DNA of 64,000 nucleotides from Variovorax sp. J2L1-78 (GTDB lineage Bacteria; Pseudomonadota; Gammaproteobacteria; Burkholderiales; Burkholderiaceae_C), in the NCBI RefSeq assembly GCF_030317205.1, contig NZ_JASZYB010000004.1, positions 620,001 to 684,000 on the forward strand, in the 5' to 3' direction. Numbering within the stretch: position 1 is the first letter of the stretch; every line of letters starts with the position of its first letter. A program made the position numbers and the translations under genes. The notes beneath the pieces are model-generated. The model ran no database searches. It saw only the letters and a program-made list of their open reading frames with translations, and had not been told where the DNA came from. Shown here piece by piece: positions 1-7,950 of this stretch.

Positions 1-895
1 TCCGACGCATTTCGCGGGCGTAGCCGGCCATCACCTCGTAGCGGTTGGCGATCAGTGCCTCGAGCGTCTTCTCGTCGGCCACGGGTTTCACATCGCCCAT
101 CAGCAGCTTCGGCGGCAGCTTCTTGACCTTGGCCCAGCCGATCTTCTGCATCAGGCTGATGTAGACCCAGCCGATGTCGAATTCGTACTTCTTGACCGAG
201 AACTTGGCCGACGTCGGGTAGGTGTGGTGGTTGTTGTGCAGCTCTTCGCCACCAATGATGATGCCCCAGGGGATCAGGTTGGTGCTGGCGTCGGTCGCCT
301 CGAAGTTGCGGTAGCCCCAGAAGTGACCGATGCCGTTGACCACGCCGGCCGCCCAGAACGGGATCCAGAGCATTTGCACCGCCCACACGGCCGCGCCGGC
401 GGCGCCGAACAGCGCCAGGTTGATCACCAGCATCAGGCCGACGCCCTGCCAGCTGAAGCGCGAATACAGGTTGCGCTCGATCCAGTCATTGGGCGTGCCG
501 TGGCCGAAGCGCTCGATCGTGTCCTTGTTCTTCGATTCCTTGCGGTACAGCTCGGCGCCGCGCCACATGACTTCGTCGATGCCCTTGACCTGCGGGCTGT
601 GCGGGTCTTCTTCGGTTTCGCACTTGGCGTGGTGCTTGCGGTGGATGGCGACCCATTCCTTGGTCACCATGCCCGTGCCCAGCCACAGCCAGAAACGGAA
701 GAAATGCGAGGGAATCGCGCCCAGGTCCATGGCCCGATGGGTCTGCGTGCGATGCAGGAAGATCGTGACCGCTGCGATCGTGATGTGCGTGGTGACGAGC
801 GTGTACAGCACGATCTTCCACCATGCGATGTCCCACAAGCCGTGTCCGAGCCAGTCGATGGCCGCGCTCAGGACGGCAGAGTCAGGAAGCAACAT
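1..895 (-). CDS. fatty-acid (acyl-CoA) desaturase, C-terminal end cut by window edge
   Basis: Membrane di-iron desaturase that puts a double bond into an acyl chain, probably the delta-9 type used for membrane-lipid unsaturation. About 298 residues are visible from the ATG at 895; the stop lies beyond base 1. The three histidine boxes are clear: HRTQTH at residues 48-53, HRKHH at 85-89 and HNNHH at 220-224. Hydrophobic segments lie around residues 28-47 and 152-185. These boxes are the di-iron ligands of the integral-membrane desaturase family. The gene stands alone on the minus strand, with rsmB upstream in the same direction. Exact substrate (acyl-CoA or phospholipid acyl chain) cannot be told from sequence. 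Confidence 0.93.
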   Translation of the reverse strand, partial: MLLPDSAVLSAAIDWLGHGLWDIAWWKIVLYTLVTTHITIAAVTIFLHRTQTHRAMDLGAIPSHFFRFWLWLGTGMVTKEWVAIHRKHHAKCETEEDPHSPQVKGIDEVMWRGAELYRKESKNKDTIERFGHGTPNDWIERNLYSRFSWQGVGLMLVINLALFGAAGAAVWAVQMLWIPFWAAGVVNGIGHFWGYRNFEATDASTNLIPWGIIIGGEELHNNHHTYPTSAKFSVKKYEFDIGWVYISLMQKIGWAKVKKLPPKLLMGDVKPVADEKTLEALIANRYEVMAGYAREMRR

Positions 896-1024
896 TGATT
901 TCTTTACTCCATGGCGCACAAAGGTGCGGCCTTCAGGTAACCCGCAATTTTAAGGCCAGCCCTCCCGGAAGAGGGCTAAATCCTTGATACGACGGGCGTT
1001 TTCCCTAAGTTTGGAGTGCCGCGC

Positions 1025-2293
1025 CTACTTTCGGTTCCACACCGCCGCAAAGAAGCCGTCCGTGGCGTGCCGATGGGGCCAGAGACGCAGATAGCGGGCC
1101 CCTTCCCCGCCGGCGCACAGCCGCTCGGCGCCCTCGACCTTCAGGCCCGTCAGCAAGGGGCCTGCATCCTGCAGCTCGAAATCGGGGTTCGCCGCCGAAA
1201 AAGCCTCGGCGATGGCTTCGTTTTCCTCCGGCAGCACGCTGCAGGTGGCGTAGACGAGCCGGCCGCCGCTCTTCACGAGCCGCGCCGCGCTCTGCAGGAT
1301 TGCCGTCTGCTTGACGGTCAGTTCCTCCACCGACTTCGGCGATTGGCGCCATTTCAGGTCGGGGTTGCGCCGCAGCGTGCCCAGGCCCGAGCACGGGGCA
1401 TCGACCAGCACGCGGTCGATCTTGCCGGCCAGGCGCTTGATGCGATCGTCGCGCTCGTGCGCGATCGCCGCCGGGTGAACGTTCGACAGCTTGCTGCGCG
1501 CCAGACGCGGCTTGAGCGCATCCAGCCGGTGCGCCGAGGTGTCGAAGGCATAGAGCCGCCCGGTGTTGCGCATGGTGGCGCCGATGGCGAGCGTCTTGCC
1601 GCCCGCGCCGGCGCAGAAGTCGACCACCATCTCGCCGCGCTTGGCGTCCAGCAGCAGCGCCAGCAGTTGGGAGCCTTCGTCCTGCACCTCGATAGCGCCG
1701 CGCGTGAAAGCGTCGAGCTTGGTCAGCGCCGGCTTGCCGTCGATGCGCAGCCCCCAGGGCGAAAACGGCGTCGGCACCGCCTTGATCGACACCTTTGCGA
1801 GTTCCTTCTGAACGTCGGCACGCTTGTCGTGCAGCGTGTTCACCCGTAGGTCCAGCGGCGCCGGCTGCTGCAGGCTCTCGGCCAGCGCCCAGAATTCATC
1901 GCCCAGTTGCGTTTTCAACGGCGCCACGAGCCACTCGGGCAGGTTGTGGCGATGGCGCTCCAGCAGCTCGTCCGGTTGCACGGCGTCGCAGTTGTCGAGC
2001 CAGCGCTTTTCCACGTCGTTGAGGGCACTCTTGAGGAAATCGCGCGGGCCGTAAAAGCCCAGGATCGCCATGCGTCGCTCCTTCGAACCCGTGCCCGAGG
2101 GCGACAGGTGATCGAACAGCAGCTTCTTGCGAAGCACGGTGTAGACCGTCTCGGCCAGGGTCGCCCGCTCGCGCGGGCCGAGTTCGCGGTGATCGCGAAA
2201 GAAACGGGAAACGACCTGATCGGCCGGGTGATCGAACTTCAGGACAAGGCCGACCAGATCGGCGCAGGCCTCCAACAAAACTTTGGGGTGCAT
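1025..2293 (-). CDS. rsmB: RsmB/NOP-family rRNA (cytosine-C5)-methyltransferase
   Basis: Cytoplasmic S-adenosylmethionine-dependent RNA m5C methyltransferase, 422 residues, close to RsmB length. The N-terminal part (residues 1-140) resembles the NusB-like/RNA-binding extension. The SAM loop DFCAGAGGKT is at 225-234. The two family cysteines are present: C301 in DAPCSG (motif IV) and C351 in ATCSV (motif VI), the latter the expected nucleophile. RsmB methylates C967 of 16S rRNA; assignment to RsmB rather than a paralogue such as RsmF rests on length and the N-terminal domain. purN lies nearby on the same strand, with one small plus-strand gene between them. Confidence 0.88.
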   Translation of the reverse strand: MHPKVLLEACADLVGLVLKFDHPADQVVSRFFRDHRELGPRERATLAETVYTVLRKKLLFDHLSPSGTGSKERRMAILGFYGPRDFLKSALNDVEKRWLDNCDAVQPDELLERHRHNLPEWLVAPLKTQLGDEFWALAESLQQPAPLDLRVNTLHDKRADVQKELAKVSIKAVPTPFSPWGLRIDGKPALTKLDAFTRGAIEVQDEGSQLLALLLDAKRGEMVVDFCAGAGGKTLAIGATMRNTGRLYAFDTSAHRLDALKPRLARSKLSNVHPAAIAHERDDRIKRLAGKIDRVLVDAPCSGLGTLRRNPDLKWRQSPKSVEELTVKQTAILQSAARLVKSGGRLVYATCSVLPEENEAIAEAFSAANPDFELQDAGPLLTGLKVEGAERLCAGGEGARYLRLWPHRHATDGFFAAVWNRK

Positions 2294-2374
2294 GCCCCGA
2301 TTGTCTCAGCCGCGGTGCGCGCTGCCCGAGAATGCCGATCCCGCCCCTGCGATCCACGCGCATCCCCCCCTCCC

Positions 2375-2608
2375 ATGACCGACGACGACCTGCCGCCCCT
2401 CATCGAAACGCCACCCGGTCTCTACCGCCACTACAAGGGCGGCGAGTACGAAGTCGTCGGCACGGTGCGGCACAGCGAGACGCTGGAGCCGATGACGCTC
2501 TACCGCGCGCTCTACGGCCAGCGCGGCCTGTGGGTGCGCCCGGCGGCGATGTTCCTGGAGACGGTCGCCATCGACGGCGTGGTGCAGCCGCGCTTTTGCA
2601 AGGTCTGA
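2375..2608 (+). CDS. DUF1653 domain protein
   Basis: Small 77-residue protein of the DUF1653 family. The family core is visible: GLYRHYKGGEYEVVG near residues 15-30, the ETLEPMTLYRALYG stretch at 35-48, then WVRP and a C-terminal PRF. Members are usually about 60-80 residues and of unknown biochemical role, so no function is claimed. The ATG at 2375 was chosen because the family begins just before the GxYRHYKG motif. Longer upstream frames are shadows of rsmB. It is the only plus-strand gene between rsmB and purN and ends 15 bases before the purN stop, so the two genes converge. Confidence 0.85.
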   Translation: MTDDDLPPLIETPPGLYRHYKGGEYEVVGTVRHSETLEPMTLYRALYGQRGLWVRPAAMFLETVAIDGVVQPRFCKV

Positions 2609-2623
2609 ACCGGCCCGCCTCGC

Positions 2624-3205
2624 TCAGCCGCGTCGCAGCCAGCCCTCGATGGCGCGCGGATAGAGCCGGTGCTCCTGCGTCAGCACGCGCTCGGCCAGCG
2701 TGGCCGGCGTGTCGTCGGCCAGCACTGGCACCACCGCCTGGTCGAGGATCGGCCCGTGGTCGAGTTCGACCGTGACCTGGTGCACCGTCGCCCCAGCCAC
2801 GCGGCAGCCCGCCTCGATCGCCCGCTGGTGTGTGTTGAGCCCCGGAAAGGCCGGCAACAGCGAGGGGTGAATATTGATCAGACGCCCCGCATAGCGTTCC
2901 ACGAAGCCCGGCGTCAGGATGCGCATGAAGCCGGCCAGCACGACCAGCGCCGGCGCATGCGGCTCGATGGCCGCAGCCAGCGCGGCATCGAAGGCCTCGC
3001 GGGTCGCGAAGTCCTTGTGCGACATGGCCGCGGTGGCGATGCCGTGCTCGCGCGCGAAGACCAGGCCGGCGGCCTCGGGACGGTTGCTCAATACGGCGGC
3101 GACGCGCGCGCCGAAACGCTCGGTCCAACGCCCCTCCTCCGCGGCGCGCACGATGGCCGCCATGTTGGAGCCTTCGCCGGAGATCAGGATGACGATGTTC
3201 TTCAT
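2624..3205 (-). CDS. purN: phosphoribosylglycinamide formyltransferase (GART)
   Basis: Transfers a formyl group from 10-formyl-tetrahydrofolate to GAR in the third step of purine synthesis; cytosolic, 193 residues, the normal size for PurN. The N-terminal ISGEGSNM loop (residues 9-15) binds the substrate phosphate. The catalytic set is present: N111 and H113 in NIHPS, and D149 in ELDHGPI, matching N106/H108/D144 of the E. coli enzyme. The ATG at 3205 directly precedes the first beta strand (KNIVILIS), the family start. The frame continues upstream but without family similarity. Confidence 0.96.
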   Translation of the reverse strand: MKNIVILISGEGSNMAAIVRAAEEGRWTERFGARVAAVLSNRPEAAGLVFAREHGIATAAMSHKDFATREAFDAALAAAIEPHAPALVVLAGFMRILTPGFVERYAGRLINIHPSLLPAFPGLNTHQRAIEAGCRVAGATVHQVTVELDHGPILDQAVVPVLADDTPATLAERVLTQEHRLYPRAIEGWLRRG

Positions 3206-3337
3206 GGGAGGCGGGATTATCCGTGCGCTGCGATGTCGCAGCGCAGACACCTCCCCAGCGCACGACCGTGCTAAAAAGTCGGTCTCCGGAGACACGCCGC
3301 TTCCCTCGCGGCGACGGACCAACACAGCGAGGCACGC

Positions 3338-4519
3338 ATGGATTTGAGCTTCACACCCGAGGAACAGAAGTTCCGCGAAGAGATTCGCGCCTGGGTCAAG
3401 GAGAACCTCCCCACCGAGATTTCCCACAAGGTGCACAACGCGCTCGAACTGACGCGCGACGATCTGCAGAACTGGGCCAAGATCCTCGGCAAGAAGGGCT
3501 GGCTGGGCTACGGCTGGCCCAAGGAATTCGGCGGCCCCGGCTGGACCGCCGTGCAGCGCCACCTGTTCGAGGAAGAAACCGCGCTGGCCGGCGCCCCGCG
3601 CATCGTGCCCTTCGGCCCGGTGATGGTTGCGCCGGTGATCCAGGCCTTCGGTTCGCCCGAGCAGCACAAGCGCTTCCTGCCGGGAATCGCCAGCGGCGAA
3701 GTCTGGTGGAGCCAGGGTTACAGCGAGCCGGGCTCGGGCTCCGACCTGGCGTCCCTGAAGACCAAGGCCGAGCGCAAAGGCGACAAGTACATCGTCAACG
3801 GCCAGAAGACCTGGACGACGCTCGGCCAGTACGGCGACTGGATGTTCAACCTCGTGCGCACCAGCAGCGAAGGCAAGCCGCAGACCGGCATCAGCTTCCT
3901 GCTGCTCGACATGAAGTCACCCGGCGTCACCGTGCGCCCGATCAAGCTGCTCGACGGCAGCGTCGAGGTCAACGAGGTCTGGTTCGACAACGTCGAGGTG
4001 CCCGCCGAGAACCTGATCGGCGAAGAGAACAAGGGCTGGACCTACGCCAAGCACCTGCTCTCGCACGAACGCACCAACATCGCCGACGTGAACCGCGCCA
4101 AGCGCGAGCTCGAGCGCCTCAAGCGCATTGCCAAGACCGAAGGCCTGTGGGACGACACGCGCTTCCGCGACGAGATCGCCAAGCTCGAAGTCGACGTGGT
4201 CGCCCTCGAGATGCTGGTGCTGCGCGTGCTGTCGGCCGCCAGCTCGGGCAAGAACTCGCTGGACATCGCCGGCCTGCTCAAGATCAAGGGCAGCGAGATC
4301 CAGCAGCGCTACACCGAACTGATGATGCTCGCCGGCGGCGCCTACTCGCTGCCACTGATCCGCGAGGCGATGCATGCCGGCTGGCAGGGCGACTACCCCG
4401 GCGGACACGTCGGCCTGGCGCCGCTCGCATCCAACTACTTCAACATGCGCAAGACCACCATCTACGGCGGTTCCAACGAAGTGCAACGCAACATCGTCGC
4501 CCAGACGGTGCTCGGCTGA
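3338..4519 (+). CDS. acyl-CoA dehydrogenase family protein (large partner)
   Basis: FAD-dependent acyl-CoA dehydrogenase, 393 residues: N-terminal helical domain (about 1-120), middle beta domain with the flavin-contact stretch SQGYSEPGSGSDLA (about 128-141), and C-terminal helical domain ending in IYGGSNEVQRNIVAQ. The start ATG is preceded by the sequence AGCGAGGCACGC. Eleven bases separate its stop from a second dehydrogenase, and the two are surely co-transcribed. Paired ACADs of this length and order resemble the pimeloyl-CoA dehydrogenase PimC/PimD pair of Rhodopseudomonas, which acts on long dicarboxylyl-CoAs. Substrate is inferred only from that resemblance. Confidence 0.9.
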   Translation: MDLSFTPEEQKFREEIRAWVKENLPTEISHKVHNALELTRDDLQNWAKILGKKGWLGYGWPKEFGGPGWTAVQRHLFEEETALAGAPRIVPFGPVMVAPVIQAFGSPEQHKRFLPGIASGEVWWSQGYSEPGSGSDLASLKTKAERKGDKYIVNGQKTWTTLGQYGDWMFNLVRTSSEGKPQTGISFLLLDMKSPGVTVRPIKLLDGSVEVNEVWFDNVEVPAENLIGEENKGWTYAKHLLSHERTNIADVNRAKRELERLKRIAKTEGLWDDTRFRDEIAKLEVDVVALEMLVLRVLSAASSGKNSLDIAGLLKIKGSEIQQRYTELMMLAGGAYSLPLIREAMHAGWQGDYPGGHVGLAPLASNYFNMRKTTIYGGSNEVQRNIVAQTVLG

Positions 4520-4530
4520 GGAGACAAGAC

Positions 4531-5646
4531 ATGGACTTCGATTTTTCCGACGACCAGGAACAGCTGCGCGACGCCGTCCGCAAGTGGGTCGACAAGGGTT
4601 ACGACTTCGAGCGCCGCCGCGGCATCGAAGCCGCCGGCGGCTTCTCGCGCGAGGCATGGGACGAGCTGTCCGAGCTGGGCCTGGGCGGCCTCTACATCGC
4701 CGAAGACGACGGCGGCCTGGGCATGGGCCCCGTGGCCGGCATGGTGGTGATGGAAGAACTCGGGCGCGGCATCGTGTTGGAGCCCTTCGCGCAGACGCTG
4801 ATCGCCGGTGGCGTGCTCAGCGGCTATGCGGACGCGGACCTCAAGGAAGCCTGGCTGCCGCGCATCGCCGGCGGACAGGCGCTGGTCGTGCTGGCCCACC
4901 AGGAGCGCAAGGCCCGCTACCGGCTCGACGTGTGCGAGGCCCAGGCCGCGAAGGCCGGCGACGGCTGGACCGTTTCGGGCACCAAGGGCGTGGTGCCCGC
5001 CGGTGACCAGGCCGACGCCTACCTCGTGCCCGCCACGGTCGATGGCAAGATCGCGCTCTTCCTCGTCGAGCGCAGCGCCGACGGCGTCGCCGCGCGCGGC
5101 TACGGCACGCAGGACGGCGGCCGCGCGGCGGAGGTCGTGTTCGACAAGGCGGCGGCCACGCTGGTCACGCTCGACGGCCTCACGGCGCTCGAGCACGCGG
5201 TCGACATCGGCATCGCCGCCGTCTGCGCCGAAGCCGTGGGCGTGATGGACAAGACCCTGGCCGTGACCGTCGAGTACATGAACACGCGCAAGCAGTTCGG
5301 CGTGACCATCGCCACCTTCCAGGCGCTGCGCCATCGGGTCGCCGACATGAAGATGCAGCTCGAACTGGCACGCTCCATGAGCTACTACGCCAGCCTCAAG
5401 CTCAACGCGCCAACCGCCGAGCGCCGCCAGGCCATGGCGCGCGCCAAGTACCAGCTGGGCGTCTCGATGCGCTTCGTCGGCCAGAACGCGGTGCAGCTGC
5501 ACGGCGGCATCGGCGTGACCGACGAGTACATCGTGAGTCACTACTTCAAGCGCCTGACGCAGATGGAGATGTCCTTCGGGGACACCCTGCACCATCTGGG
5601 CGAGGTGTCGACGCGCATGGAGGAAACCGCGGGCGTCTTCGCCTGA
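4531..5646 (+). CDS. acyl-CoA dehydrogenase family protein (small partner)
   Basis: Second ACAD of the pair, 371 residues, starting at ATG 4531 with a GAGGAGACAAGAC ribosome-binding region. The N-terminal domain is standard (residues 1-110). The middle domain is more divergent and lacks the clear SEPGSGSD stretch of its neighbour. The C-terminal helices are well kept, with MNTRKQFGVTIATFQ and a final QLHGGIGVTDEY motif. Such divergent second subunits usually form a heteromer with the upstream partner, as in PimC/PimD. A strong hairpin terminator follows 20 bases after the stop, so the transcription unit appears to be just these two genes. Confidence 0.88.
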   Translation: MDFDFSDDQEQLRDAVRKWVDKGYDFERRRGIEAAGGFSREAWDELSELGLGGLYIAEDDGGLGMGPVAGMVVMEELGRGIVLEPFAQTLIAGGVLSGYADADLKEAWLPRIAGGQALVVLAHQERKARYRLDVCEAQAAKAGDGWTVSGTKGVVPAGDQADAYLVPATVDGKIALFLVERSADGVAARGYGTQDGGRAAEVVFDKAAATLVTLDGLTALEHAVDIGIAAVCAEAVGVMDKTLAVTVEYMNTRKQFGVTIATFQALRHRVADMKMQLELARSMSYYASLKLNAPTAERRQAMARAKYQLGVSMRFVGQNAVQLHGGIGVTDEYIVSHYFKRLTQMEMSFGDTLHHLGEVSTRMEETAGVFA

Positions 5647-5665
5647 ACGGCCTCCCCCGCGCGAC

Positions 5666-5698
5666 ACGCCCGCCCGCCTTGCGCCGGCGGGCGTTTTT
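5666..5698 (+). terminator. rho-independent terminator after the ACAD pair
   Basis: Perfect 9-bp stem ACGCCCGCC (5666-5674) / GGCGGGCGT (5686-5694) followed by a T-run at 5694-5698, 20 bases after the second dehydrogenase stop codon. Confidence 0.85.
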
Positions 5699-5719
5699 CA
5701 TGGATAGGATTTCTGCACA

Positions 5720-7099
5720 ATGCCCACTCGACGCATCCTCCTGGTCGCCGGCCTCTCCACCACCCTGCTCGCCGCCTGTGCCGTGACGCCGACGACCACC
5801 CAGCGACCGCCGATCGTCTTCGTGCACGGCAACGGCGATTCGGCCGCGCTCTGGCAGACGACGATCTGGCGCTTCGAATCGAACGGCTGGCCGCGCGAAC
5901 GCCTCTTCGCCTTCGACCAGCCGATGCCGCTCGCGCGCGACAACGACGCGGTCGCGCAGCCCGGCCGCAGTTCCACCGCCGAGTCGATGGCCTTCCTCCG
6001 GGCCGAGGTCGACCGCGTGCTGAAGAGCACCGGCGCCGAGAAGGTGATCCTCGTGGGCAGCTCGCGCGGCGGCAACACGATCCGCAACTACGTGCAGAAC
6101 GGCGGCGGCGACCGCGTCGTGAGCCACGTCGTGCTCGGGGGCAACCCGGCGCACGGCATCTTCGCGATCCCCGGCTTCAACGAGGGCAGCGAGTTCTCGG
6201 CGCTGTCGCCTTTCCTGAAGCAGCTCAATGCGCCCAAGGGGCCGAACGGCGACGAGGTCACGCCGGGCGTGCACTGGCTCACGCTGCGCTCCGACAGCAA
6301 CGACAAGTACGCGCAACCCGAGGGCACCTGGATCGGTGCGCCGGGCAAGCCGACGAACGTCAGCCACGACGGCCCGGCGCTCAAGGGCGCGACCAACCTC
6401 GTGCTGCCGCGCGTCGACCACCGCGAGACCGCCTTCTCGCCCGCCGCCTTCGACGCCATGTGGCGCTTTCTCACCGGCCAAGCGCCACGCACGCTGCAAC
6501 CGACGCCTGAATCGGTGATCGCGCTGTCGGGCCGCGTGACCGGCATGGGCCTCGATGCGCTGGCCCCTGCCAGCGGCAGCTTCGCCAACAACCTGCCGAT
6601 CGCCGGGGCGCGCGTGACCGTGTTTGCCATCGCGCGCGACACCGGCGTGCGGCGCGGCGCGGCCGGGTGGGACCGCGCCGTCGGCTCCGACGGGCGCTGG
6701 GGGCCGTTCGCCGCCGAGGCGGACACAGGCTACGAATTCGTCGTGAGTGCGCCGGGCTATGCCACGACGCACATCTACCGCTCACCGTTCCCGCGGTCGA
6801 GCAGCATCGTCAACCTGCGCCCCGAACGCATTGCTGCGGCCGACCAGGACGCCAAGGCCCTCGTGATCTTCACGCGGCCGCGCGGCTACTTCGATGCGCA
6901 GCGCGACACGATGCGATTCGATGGCCAGAGCACCCTGCCGGGCGTGCCGCCGCGCGGCGCGGGCGTCTCGAGTTCGAAGCTGAAGTTGTCGGCCGATGCG
7001 CAACGCAGCGTCACCGCCGAATTCAACGGCGAGCGGCTCGCCGGCCTGAGCTGGCCACTGGTGCAAGCCCATGTCAGCGTGCTCGAGCTGACGTATTAA
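5720..7099 (+). CDS. lipoprotein with alpha/beta-hydrolase (lipase/esterase-like) domain
   Basis: Predicted lipoprotein of 459 residues: hydrophobic signal at 5-19 ending in a lipobox (LLAAC, C20), so the mature protein should be lipid-anchored outside the inner membrane. The hydrolase core starts at PIVFVHGNGDSA (31-42). The nucleophile elbow is GSSRG (S115), with a likely charge-relay His at H234 (LPRVDHRET) and an acid in the 190s. A C-terminal part (about 265-459) looks like beta-rich domains with repeated alternating strands, beyond a minimal hydrolase. The substrate is unknown; lipases, esterases and polyester depolymerases all use this fold. It stands alone after the terminator at 5666. 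Confidence 0.8.
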   Translation: MPTRRILLVAGLSTTLLAACAVTPTTTQRPPIVFVHGNGDSAALWQTTIWRFESNGWPRERLFAFDQPMPLARDNDAVAQPGRSSTAESMAFLRAEVDRVLKSTGAEKVILVGSSRGGNTIRNYVQNGGGDRVVSHVVLGGNPAHGIFAIPGFNEGSEFSALSPFLKQLNAPKGPNGDEVTPGVHWLTLRSDSNDKYAQPEGTWIGAPGKPTNVSHDGPALKGATNLVLPRVDHRETAFSPAAFDAMWRFLTGQAPRTLQPTPESVIALSGRVTGMGLDALAPASGSFANNLPIAGARVTVFAIARDTGVRRGAAGWDRAVGSDGRWGPFAAEADTGYEFVVSAPGYATTHIYRSPFPRSSSIVNLRPERIAAADQDAKALVIFTRPRGYFDAQRDTMRFDGQSTLPGVPPRGAGVSSSKLKLSADAQRSVTAEFNGERLAGLSWPLVQAHVSVLELTY

Positions 7100-7104
7100 G
7101 ACTT

Positions 7105-7226
7105 AGAACGCGTGAAGAACCGTCGCGAGCGCCCCGAGCTTGCGTCGAGGACCGGAGCCGCACTGGCGTGCGGTGAGGACCGCAAATGCGAGATCGGGGT
7201 GCGCAGCAGGTTCATTCACGCGTTCT
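7105..7226. other. structured inverted-repeat element between convergent genes
   Basis: A 12-bp perfect inverted repeat AGAACGCGTGAA (7105-7116) / TTCACGCGTTCT (7215-7226) encloses nested pairings: GAACC 7117-7121 with GGTTC 7209-7213; a 9-bp arm 7129-7137 with 7194-7202 (one G-U); TTGCG 7140-7144 with CGCAA 7181-7185; and a 6-bp hairpin 7158-7163/7168-7173 with a TGGC loop. The 8-mer GAGGACCG occurs on both sides of that inner hairpin (7147-7154 and 7175-7182). It fills the whole gap between the hydrolase stop and the HNH gene stop. There is no T-run, so it is not a simple terminator. It may be a repeat-family element or a structured RNA. Confidence 0.6.
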
Positions 7227-7783
7227 CAGCCGTGCAGGCGCGAGCTCTGCGGCAGATGCGCCATCAGGAACTCCATCTGGTCCGCCAGGATGCGGCGGTT
7301 GCGCAGGATGAAGTCTTCCCACAGGCTGGGCACGTAGGGCGTGTACAGCAGCGGCATGCCGGCCTGCTCGGGCGTGCGGCTGCTCTTGCGGTGGTTGCAG
7401 GGCTTGCAGGCGGTGACGACGTTCATCCACGTGTCGATGCCCTTCTGCGCGAAGGGAATGATGTGCTCGCGGGTCAGCTCGTCTTCGTGGAAGTGGCAGC
7501 CGCAGTAGGCGCAGATGTTGCGATCGCGGGCGAACAGCTTGCCGTTGGTGAGGCCCGGACGCTGCGTGAAGGGGTTGATGCGCGGCACGCCCTTGGTGCC
7601 GATGATGCTGTTGATCGCGATCTGCGACTGCATCCCCGTGACGGCGTTGTGCCCGCCGCGGAACACCGCCACCTGCGCGCCGACCTCCCAGCGCACTTCG
7701 TCCGCCGCATAGTGGAGCACCGCCTCTTCCAGCGAAATCCACGACTGGGGCAGCCCTTGGGCCGACAGCTTCAAGACCTTCAC
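7226..7783 (-). CDS. HNH endonuclease family protein
   Basis: 185 residues from a GTG start. The zinc-binding HNH core is plain: CAYC (C91, C94), REHIIP with the key H107, N121 in the WMNVV stretch, then CKPC (C126, C129) and H131. The N-terminal 85 residues have no recognised catalytic motif. GTG at 7783 was chosen because TTGAGGAGG lies just upstream (spacing about 5); the frame runs open further upstream but with no homology-like content. Freestanding HNH proteins of this size are often chromosomal and of uncertain role; nothing here suggests a mobile element. The last codon overlaps the inverted-repeat element at 7105-7226. Confidence 0.85.
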   Translation of the reverse strand: MKVLKLSAQGLPQSWISLEEAVLHYAADEVRWEVGAQVAVFRGGHNAVTGMQSQIAINSIIGTKGVPRINPFTQRPGLTNGKLFARDRNICAYCGCHFHEDELTREHIIPFAQKGIDTWMNVVTACKPCNHRKSSRTPEQAGMPLLYTPYVPSLWEDFILRNRRILADQMEFLMAHLPQSSRLHG

Positions 7784-7867
7784 ACACGCCTCCTCAAGAT
7801 GGGGAAGAAACACGGAGAGACCCGACCGTGGCGACAACCCTCGAGGCCGTGCGCCACGACGCACTGC

Positions 7868-7891
7868 GTCACAATATACCGGCTTTGTGAC
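7868..7891. promoter_or_regulatory. inverted repeat in the HNH/ribF divergent intergenic region
   Basis: GTCACA (7868-7873) and TGTGAC (7886-7891) form a perfect 6-bp inverted repeat with a 12-base spacer containing the A+T-rich AATATACC. It lies in the 167-base gap between the divergent HNH and ribF genes. Its role as an operator or promoter element is a guess. Confidence 0.3.
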
Positions 7892-7950
7892 AAACCGCCC
7901 TGTCCTGCCCATTCCACGGGCTTGCAGCGCTATCAAAAACAGATCGTTCC

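Noticed and set aside
3223..5646. Possible fusion protein ending in the second acyl-CoA dehydrogenase
   Set aside because: The first 436 codons are an out-of-frame read of the first dehydrogenase gene; the real start is ATG 4531.
7105..7783. HNH gene plus structured element as a HEARO/IsrB-like RNA-guided system
   Set aside because: The HNH protein is 185 residues and has no RuvC domain or other IsrB feature; the element is at the 3' end and only 122 bp. The fit is poor.
7784..7950. FMN riboswitch upstream of ribF
   Set aside because: The conserved FMN riboswitch core is not recognisable in this stretch.
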